Positions 55,398 through 64,000 of a stretch of 64,000 nucleotides of DNA are shown here, in pieces; position 1 is the first letter of the stretch; every line of letters begins with the position of its first letter. A model generated the notes under the pieces. The model saw only the letters and a program-made list of their open reading frames with translations, was not told where the DNA came from and did not search any database. The position numbers and the translations under genes were made by a program. The DNA comes from Utricularia gibba. Taxonomy: Eukaryota > Streptophyta > Magnoliopsida > Lamiales > Lentibulariaceae. The stretch lies in the NCBI GenBank assembly GCA_002189035.1, contig CM007992.1:1054001-1118000 (forward strand), given 5' to 3'.

Positions 55398-56487
55398 ATG
55401 GCAAAACATGCAGAAGCCGATGCTTTTGAAACTCTGGTAGTATTTGTGGGCTTTGTGTGTGTTTTTTTTACCTTTAGTTCTACAGTTTGATGTTTTTTGT
55501 TTGTCGTTATGGCAGGAATCCGGGACCATATTTTTCTTCTACAAGCCAAAAGTGAACGTAGAAGAAGCACATGGAACCGACGACGTGCAGCGCTTCTACC
55601 TGCTGCTGCGCCCACACGGCGGCGGCCCCTTAAGATTACTCCTCATCGGCCGCAAAACTCTGGCGGCCAGCCGCGGCTCCACCCAGTGGGGCTTCGTCGA
55701 GATCGTCACTTTCAGTACACAGAACATCAAGGACGCCTTGCGTGGAGGTTCTTTTTTGCTACCTTGTCATGTTTAAACTCATTCATCCAAAGCAGCTTCA
55801 ATATGAACGATAATGTTTTGACTTGTTGGAGAAGAGACATGCAGTTTGTAAAGAAAAACAGCTGATTTATAACAGGGAGATGCACTCACCTAATTGTAAA
55901 CTCACAAATTTCACATTGGTGAATGTGTCTTTCGCAGCATGGTTGAGTGTTTTTCCGAGTTATGTTGCGTCTTGGGGGAGAATGACTGTTTAAAATGATG
56001 TGCAGAGGAATATGAGACGAGAACTAGGGGCCACAGGCAAGTACCGGAGGCAAGAGCAGTGGGGGAAGGGGCATTCTGGATAGTGAAGCACAACAGAGGA
56101 AGCAGCAAAATGCACACACATCTGGTTTACAAGCTACACTATCCATCAACACAAGCAATGGGAGATCCCCAAAAGGATCTCAACTTAGCCAGAAATGCTT
56201 CCTTCATCTTGCAAATCAACAACCCCGAGAATCAGCAGCAGAGATTGCACAGCAGAAACAAGGCAAAAGCTAGCTTCCCTGATGAGCTGCAAGCCCGGTT
56301 CGGGAACCGAATGTATCATCCTGCGGATCCTGTCGATTTTCTGAATCACCAAGGATGCGAGTTTCTGCTGATAGAATCAGGGGAAGATTTGGGATCCTTG
56401 GGGTTGGATTCAGAGACAGGTGATGATTGTCTTCATGTGTGGGAAGTGTTGCAGGCAGAAGATGGCGAGTCTTCTACACGCCCTTAG
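55398..56487 (+). CDS. Conserved plant protein of unknown function
   Basis: Three exons, 55398-55436, 55516-55747 and 56006-56487, give 250 aa. The core resembles a plant-wide uncharacterised family that I recall only as hypothetical: ESGTIFFFYKPKVNVEEAHG, DDVQRFYLLLRP, IGRKTLA, WGFVEIVTFS, ALRGEEYETRTRGHRQVPEA, MHTHLVYKLHYPS, FPDELQARFGNRMYHPADPV and DFLNHQGCEFLLIESGED. It has no signal peptide or membrane segment and is mixed alpha/beta with many charged residues. The first exon (MAKHAEADAFETL) is short and chosen because its donor phase fits; it is the least certain part. I assign no function. Confidence 0.75.
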
Positions 56488-58888
56488 CTTCATGGAACTT
56501 GGGCATGACCAAGAGACATCAGCTAGTTGCTAGTTGTGTCACCGTTTTGGAACTTGGGAACCGCTAACTATTAGAAGACTAGCAGGAAAACCAGATGGTC
56601 TTCTTCTTCTTCTTCCCTGTTTTTGCCCATTCTGGTTCGATATACGAAAATGGCAGGCAACCAGGCAACCGACAGATGAGCATAACAAAATAACATTCCC
56701 ACCCATTCATAAAGAATACACGAATAAGTATAACAATGCATCACAGGATTCACAAAGGGATAACCCATTCCACTAATACCATTTTGATTCCTGCGCCATG
56801 GCTACTTTTCATCTTGACCCTAAACTACGTAGAGGCGAAAAAGCAACAATAAATCCGCATATCAAACGACACAACCAGGAGGTCTTATCTCGGTACTTGG
56901 CACCAAAAGGAGAAAGTTTTCACTCTATCAATATGATACGAAGCCCAGACTATCAGAAACACGCCAATCACTCCTCTTTCTTCATCAGAAACGGAATCAA
57001 ACTGGAACAAGCACACTTGGTGAACATTAAACACTAGAATGGGGTACATTAACACAACTAAGAGGATCGAAGGATTAAACCCAGACAGGTAACAGCATCA
57101 AGCTTTATCGCTTCCCAGGAAGGCATCCAACCATGAGCAAGTGTTTATCGAACATTCCCCACAAACGATCTCCAAATTCCCAATACTTGTTCGGTTCTGT
57201 TCATAGTTAGACAGTTTTCCTTTTTGCTACTGAATGCATACACTGACTGATAAAGGGATCGCAGGTCAGTTTCTGCGCCATGAATGCGAATTCCACCCAA
57301 TTCTCAACAAAAGCTCTCCATGTTCTCACTCCCCATTGACTCCGCCTCTCCTGCTTCCAGTTGTGAACTTATGGACCACTCCTTCACCTCACTCCTATTG
57401 ACAAATGCCTTACCAACTCCAGCTCACGTTTTCCCACTTCTTTTCCAATTCAAACTGTCACTTTGAATGTCAATTTTCACATTTATTTTCAATGACATTT
57501 TTTATAATAATTACGAATGAGTTATTTGCATATTTTACACTAATTTAAAATATTTAATTCAAGATTTGATTATATAGTTTTATTCTTTTCACTCGCTTAA
57601 CCACTACATATCTTGAAAATATGTTACAAAATCTTAGATTAAACAACCATACCTAAAGCCAAATGACCAATTCAACATCATTGCTAGCATATGTCTCCAC
57701 CTACCTTACCTAGGAAAATGAGAGTTGTTTAAGCTAATGCCGAATGTGGGAAAAACATATGTTATTATCTAATGTTGATTCAACGCTCTAACGAGCTTAC
57801 TATTGCAATTACCATATACTATTAGAATAATTCGAAAAGCCGAATTTGATGAAAGTCGTATGTATTTCATATCTTAAGGTCTTAGCATACTTCATCCATT
57901 GATTCACTTTCAATCCACGTGATTTAAATTTAATCATTAACTAGAGTCTCAACTCTTGTAATTTCCACCATTTTGAGGTGGACAAACCTTTAAGCTATTT
58001 TCTTTATATTATAAAAGTCAAAATAATTCATTCTCTATTGAGCCAATATTTTATTATTACTTAAATTATTATTCTTATTATTAATTATTATTATTACTTT
58101 AGTTTATTATTATTATTATATGATAAGGTTTAGAAGCATACAAGGAGTAGGGCATTTTAGGAATGATGTAAGAATCAACCGTGTGGCAGTTTCTTTTTCT
58201 CATAGCCGAATTATTTGACATGCTGAATAAAGTCGTTATCTTGAAAATATATTAAATATAATTCTCCTATACAAAAAAACAATTTTTTTATTTCAATTTC
58301 AAATATATATTATATTTTCGATTTTTATAATTTTTTTATGAAAATTATTGTATGAAAATTTATGATATACTCGATCAAATAATTTAGACCTTGTATATCA
58401 TTTGAAAATAGTGCTCTTGATATAATTTTGATGATTGAAATATATTGTAAAATTATGAATTTAAATTAATATTATAATTTAATATAAAAATGTAAATGAA
58501 CTTTTTTTCTGTTCAAATATCGAGAAATATGGAGTATGTGAGAAAAACGTTTTATAATTTGGGATTGAACTCAAAATAAGATCCGATTCAATCCGAATTC
58601 ATCACTTTTTTGGACTTTAATTTAATAATTTTTATGGAAAATTAAAATTAACATTATTTTTATTTTTCATAATGTTTTTAAATTTTTTGAACTTGATTTT
58701 TCTTAAAATAAATATTCAATAAAATATTGGACGCGTGTAATTTGATTATTAGGGAGCACGGTAAAATAGACCATGAACAGAGTTCCTCGGTTTGAACAGT
58801 TGTTTTGTCCAAGGCAAGACCATTGAAACATCTTAATGTCTGCCGGGGTACAAAGGAGAAAAGGAAAAAAAAAAAACATTTTCTGGTT
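56488..58888. other. Intergenic region without a supported gene
   Basis: 56488-57480 has normal composition and includes open frames such as 56798-57037, but none resembles a known protein; it may be 3' untranslated or non-coding transcribed DNA. 57480-58750 is AT-rich and includes a (TTA)n-like stretch near 58055-58120. Confidence 0.45.
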
Positions 58889-59875
58889 CTAGTCAAGAAA
58901 GAAAGGCGAAGATGGCCACAAGGGAGAGCCATCCCACGGCAGAGAGAGTTGCTCGTCTCTGGGCCATTGATCTGCACCACCTTCCAGGAAAAGCTCGCAC
59001 TCGAAGAAGGCCATCCACTTTTGCAGCTCGTCGTCTTTGCCCACGTCCAGAGATGAGGAGGAGCCTGTGTCCATGGAGTCCAGCATCGTCCAGATATCCT
59101 CGTCCAGCTTCGCCTCCATCCCAGTTTTCTCGATTTCTGAACCGGAGACACTTGCTTCCGATTGTGGGTCGGATACGGATACGGACACGGATGCGAGTGA
59201 AGATGACGTAGAGCAGAAGGATGCTGCTGCAGCAACATTTGACTTGTCGGCATCACCATCTCCAGCCTCTTCCGTTGGACCGGCGTTTACTGTCCTGGTG
59301 TCATATGATGATGACGAGGATGATGATAACGAGAGGTTGTGTTCATTCTTGCGAGCCATCGCCCTCTTTTTCAGATGAGTGTTCCAGACATTCTTGATCT
59401 CGTTATCGGTTCTCCCCGGTAAATGCGATGCGATCTTCGACCATCTAACAGGAAACAGGACAACAGTGAGCTCACAGGATCTGAATTCAAAGGAAGAAGC
59501 ACTTTGGGAAGTGATCATTACTTGTTTCCAAGGGAGCTGTGCAGTTCAATGATCGTTTCTTCCTCTTGTGGAGTAAAGTTTCCTCTTTTCACATCGGGAC
59601 GAAGGTAGTTAATCCACCTCAGTCTACAGCTTTTACCACATCGCAGCAACCCTGCAAAAAAATAAAACACATCCGTTTCATTCTTCTGAAACCAAACTGA
59701 GTTTTCATATTACTACCAAATCTGAACCCGCGTTACCTGCTTGTTTGGGAAGCGCGCGCCAGTTAGTATGACCGTGATCGCGAATGAAGGCAACCAGACG
59801 GGCGTCCTCCGCCGCGCTCCACGGCCCGGTTTTAACCTTAGACTTGTCGCAGCAAGGAGTTCTCCCTCCCCCCAT
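58889..59875 (-). CDS. R2R3-MYB transcription factor, subgroup 3 (MYB58/63/72)-like
   Basis: Three exons, 59875-59737, 59651-59522 and 59444-58889, encode 274 aa, with introns at the two standard R2R3-MYB positions. R2 begins [20 protein letters not shown] and contains [21 protein letters not shown]3 contains [16 protein letters not shown] and [20 protein letters not shown] followed by NTHLKKR. The combination PCCDKxKVKxGPWS with GNKWSKIAS fits subgroup 3, whose members MYB58 and MYB63 activate lignin genes and MYB72 acts in iron and root responses; subgroup 2 (MYB13/14/15) is the alternative. The C-terminal part is Ser-rich then acidic ([12 protein letters not shown]) with [16 protein letters not shown] near the end, likely the activation region. 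Confidence 0.9.
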
Positions 59876-59947
59876 TTGCGATGAGAGAACAACTAACTCA
59901 AATCCGAGCTTGATTGTTCTGCTTTCTGGAGTGTCCTCTGTACTTTG

Positions 59948-59955
59948 TATTTATA
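59948..59955 (-). promoter_or_regulatory. TATA box of the MYB gene
   Basis: TATAAATA on the minus strand, 73 bp before the start codon, in CCAGTTATAAATACAAAG. Confidence 0.65.
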
Positions 59956-62900
59956 ACTGGAGGCCATTCGGACCAAGACAAGTCAATAGTAGGGTCCACG
60001 GTTTCACAATGCCCAATGTGGAATGTCGAAAATGCCCTCCCAGTTTTACAACTTGGACACAATTTCCATGGAATAAGCGGCGGTGTGTGCGAACGCCACC
60101 CGTCACTTCCACGCAGCTTCTGCCGACTTTTTCTTTCTTATTATTTTTTTAATCCCGAATTGATTATTATTTTCGTTTTAAGAAACACGAATTTTCGCAG
60201 CAAACTTTGAATATCCAATCTGGTATTATAATAATTATCATTATTTGCTTGGGAAATTAAAAGATTCCCATTTGTCTTTTTTCCACTTATAAAAATAGTA
60301 TACGAAAGCATCCCGTACAGTATTTTGTTTTTTTTCTTTTTTTGTCAAGGGGAATTTTGACATAAAAAAATCAAATGATTATTATTATTATAGTGTATAA
60401 AATTTTTATTTATTTATTTTTTTTAAAATACATAATAATTAATAAAAATAAAAAGAGCTGTATTATATGTTGCATTTTGAACGATTTGGAATCTAAAAAA
60501 AACGTTTCAAATAAACTGGATGATTTTCACCAAAATTAATCTACAAAATATGAGAAATCAATGCTTTTGATAGACTAAGATGTTAGAAATCAACATTTAT
60601 ATTATTAAAATAATTTCTTGGATTTCAATGGTTTGGACCTGCAAAAATAAACCCGTATTTATTATGTTTTGATATTGAAATACCATGCGATGATGAACTT
60701 ATTTAGAAAGTTGACACAAATGTAGTGTGAATCACCAAGGCTATTATGGTCATTTCACATGTAATTTCTACAAAAAGTAATTCCACCACGCGTCCATCAC
60801 CCACCCACTCGCAGTCGACTTCAGGGGGGTTTACCAAATCGTTGACCGAATAATTCATACGACATAAACAAAAGGCCAAATATATTAAAACAAAATTAAT
60901 TGTGTATTATGGACTAATTACTGCCATTAAACCCAGAAAGTTACGGGTATTTAAAATCGGAATTTTTCATATAAAAAAAGTGGTAAAAATTTGAGTAGGG
61001 TTTCCAGATTCACATCAGGTTCAGTCAAATTCAGGAATTGAAAGAGTGTCACGATGTTATTTATTGCAAAGACTTTGGTTATTTTTACACCTACTTCAAG
61101 GACAAAAGAGTGATGAGTTTCTAGCAACTTATTTGACATTTTTTTTTCTTTGCAATTTCTGAATGGAGATGGGCGAAATCCAACAAACCGATCGTGACTT
61201 TTACCTAGTCATTAAAAAAAAGATTTATCTATTATTATTTCTTTGTCAACAAAAAAATTAATATTAAAAATAATCATTTTCATATTGTATAATGATCTCC
61301 AGTTGGATGGCAGTTTCTAAATGAACCCACTTTTAGGTGTAATGAAAATACATGTGGGGGTTTTGGTGGTATAACTTATTATTGTACATCTAGGGGGTAT
61401 TGACCATATCCACATTAATTTCATCGAAAGATGAGATTAATTCTTTTAATTTTGCAGGAGAACGTTTTTTGTAAGAGAATAACCTACAATTGTGGAAATT
61501 TGGTATTCAAAATAAATAATATTTTATAATTAGAATTGAATTCTGACATTTATGTTATGAGTTCAATCTTTTAGAAATCTTTTGATTCTAATTCAAATTA
61601 GTTATTTTTATAAAAAATTATTACATAATATTTATCAAATGAAAGTGGAAAATTTTCTGGTATACTCAAAACTGATTAGGAATAGACTGACCAATCAATT
61701 TTTGTTCTTAATCGATTTTAATTCGGTTTCGAGTAAGAACCGATTATACAAATATTTCATTGCGTTTGATTTTGGTTTCTATTGATATCAAATCAAATCT
61801 TATCCATGAACATCCCTAAATACATGTAGTCTCCCTGCATTTTTTTTCTCACACAAAATGTCTTTTTCAATAAGTAATCGTCTCCCTTATTGAAAATTAA
61901 AAAAAAAACGTTGTCTTTACCAGAAAAAAAAGTCAACATTATAAGCTAGTAATTTAAAAGTATTGAGTGATATATGGCCAATCATCAACTAGGGGAAGGT
62001 GGGAAAACTACACTAATATTATCCATTTTAAATATTCAATTATTTCCATTTTATATTTCTCCATTTTGAGTAAAATAAGTGTAATAGGATTAATATTGTC
62101 ATTCTATTTCATATGTTACCATATTATTCGTTCTGGATATTTAGTTTATGATTCTATGTTTTATTCTTTAGAAAAAAAAATATATTTCTTGCATGTTCAA
62201 CATGGTTATTTTATTTTTATTTTTTTCCTCACCGGTAAATATTATCATAAGGTATTTCATAGAAAATAAAAATATTTTATATTTACATATCACTTAATTT
62301 ATGCTTGTTAATACATTTAAAATAGTAATATTTGTATACATATTTATTATATAATTAAGGTTTAAAAATTTGTATGATACATAAGTTTCGCACATATATG
62401 TTTAAAATGAAGTTTATTTTTCATTCTTATTAAACTCAACTTGTTTAACAAAACTCGCTCAAAAAGTGATTTTTAAAATACCTAACCTCAGGGTTGTATT
62501 TGGTAACTAATTTTAATTTTAGAGGCATTTTAAATTTTAATTCAAAAATTATGTTTTACTTTAAATCATATAATTAACAATTCACACAAACTATCAAACG
62601 CACTTCAAACGCTTTACTATAATTTTGCAAAACACTCGTATATTATTTAAATATTTACCATAAATTCATTATTAATAATACATGAATATTTAAACAAATC
62701 GCCGACCAACCACCCATATGATCCAAATCAAGTGTTATACATTCAATCATACAAATATTCATTCATAACGATTTTATCGCAATTCAAATCGTGATTAAAT
62801 TATATATGAGAATATTCGTTTTCATTCATTTGTGTGTTGAGACATCAATCATCTTTGTTATCCTACGGTACTTGGTGTTGTGGAGTGAAGTGGTTCACTC

Positions 62901-64000
62901 GAGACACTGGAGCTTGTTTAGGACACGTTCAAAGAAAGACGCGAGACAAGCGATGGCCCACACATATATTATGTTTTGTATTAAAGAATATCATTATCAA
63001 TTACTTACAAGAAAAAAAAAACAAATAAAAAAAGGGCATGTGCGGGAGCGCTAGCCAAAGCGGACTGCGATGTGGAATGCGGAAGTCGGAGTCCACGTCG
63101 GCGACAAACATTGACTTACGGCGCTGGCTGTAGCAGTGCTTTTCACGTTTCTTTCTTTCTTTCTTTCTCCCCCGGGCGTATTTTGTTTTAGAAGTATATT
63201 TTTTTTGTTTCATGAATATTTGACGCCATTCCAAACACTCGTGCGCTACTAATGTATCGACGTACGCCTTATATGACATTATGTGTTTCGGGCACTCCAT
63301 GAGGTCTTTTCTTCGTCCCGTTAGAGTGTGGAATTATCTGAATCGAATCTCATGTTAGTTATGGATTAAATAAAAGATTGAGATTGAATAAAATAAACAT
63401 ATAAATTTCGCATGACATTTTTTATTCTAACACGATAAAAGATTCTTAATAGAAACTTCAAAGTTTAAGCGCAATTGATCTAAAGTAAAGTGAGAATGAG
63501 TAAATTTTTAATAAGATAGATCAAAGGTAGAAAAAAAAATATAAAATCATAAGAGGTAAAAGTTCAAAATGGATAATATCGTGTAAGGCAAACGTGACTC
63601 GTTACATTTATGTATACTAGGTAGCTTTATATATTTTATGTGGGTCATTACAATTACATGATTTATGTGTGCATAGATAACTTTACATATTTTAAAGATA
63701 TCGATTTTACTTTAGTGTTTATATTCATCATATAAGTCCTTTGTTGTAAGCCTCTATCATGAATGTATGGATGGCAAAAAACCAGTTTAAGCAAATAATC
63801 CATTGATTATGAATCAAAGAGATAAACTAACAAAGTAGAATAATCATATAAATCTTGTATGAGTTATTCCTGAAGTATTACATTCTAATAACTTGATCTT
63901 ATCTTATAGAGCATAAGTAACTTTTAATCAATATGTAAGATTAGAAAAGTATGTTAGATGGTCACATGTTAAGTATTGGATAAGAACGAATTGAAGCAAA
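59956..64000. other. MYB promoter and long AT-rich intergenic region
   Basis: No gene is supported. 59956-60130 has promoter-like normal composition; 60130-62800 is AT-rich. A more GC-rich island at about 62860-63300 includes a TTTC microsatellite at about 63148-63168. The rest to 64000 is AT-rich. Confidence 0.5.
62489..62615. mobile_element. Possible short MITE relic
   Basis: The segment begins gggttgtatttggtaac and ends ctatcaaacgcacttcaaac; the two ends are imperfect inverted complements (tttggta against the complement of atcaaac), the usual look of hAT-type plant MITEs. Target-site duplications were not identified. Weak evidence. Confidence 0.25.

Noticed and set aside
55226-55615. 129-aa minus-strand open frame
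   Set aside because: Antisense to exons 1-2 of the uncharacterised gene; low-complexity product without resemblance to any family.
56798-57037. 79-aa open frame with an ATG in a normal-composition region
   Set aside because: No similarity recalled, no splice continuation, and no signal or domain; probably non-coding 3' sequence.

Overview
This is a eudicot plant nuclear genome window. The evidence is many short exons bounded by GT...AG introns, plant-specific families (CCCH protein HUA1, tocopherol cyclase, ABC1K kinase, metacaspase, MYB-CC and R2R3-MYB factors, UGT, Ole e 1-like protein) and very AT-rich intergenic DNA. I cannot name the species. No organellar, bacterial or viral region was seen.

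Layout. The left 40 kb is gene-dense: HUA1-like (5' truncated, +), peroxisomal-type half ABC transporter ABCD2-like (+), tocopherol cyclase VTE1 (+), RNA polymerase I largest subunit NRPA1 (+), plastoglobule kinase ABC1K3 (-), type II metacaspase MC4-like (+), the strawberry-notch helicase FGT1 (-, 32 exons), a 123-aa membrane-anchored protein (-) and the MYB-CC phloem factor APL (-). The order MC4-FGT1-small protein-APL matches, from memory, Arabidopsis chromosome 1 (At1g79340, 79350, 79390, 79430; ABC1K3 is At1g79600 there), so this is an old conserved block. VTE1 and its known functional partner ABC1K3 lie about 11 kb apart.

The right 24 kb is sparse and repeat-rich. It holds a 161-bp tandem repeat (about 44.07-44.74 kb), a roughly 3-kb direct duplication carrying two Ole e 1-like secreted-protein genes (45.62-48.5 and 49.43-53.2 kb), a UGT91-like glycosyltransferase (+), an uncharacterised plant protein gene (+) and an R2R3-MYB of the lignin-associated MYB58/63/72 type (-). 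The last 4 kb is AT-rich and has no gene I can support.

The most striking signal is not a gene. Four otherwise well-preserved conserved genes (HUA1, VTE1, NRPA1, FGT1) each lack exactly one base in a coding exon. Each time the missing base is a C of a short + strand C run, whatever the gene's strand. As written, NRPA1 and FGT1 would be truncated and HUA1 and VTE1 would have altered C termini. Restoring register in each case recovers a family-conserved sequence, and all other exon phases agree. I favour a systematic consensus error over real mutations, and anyone annotating this sequence must allow for it.
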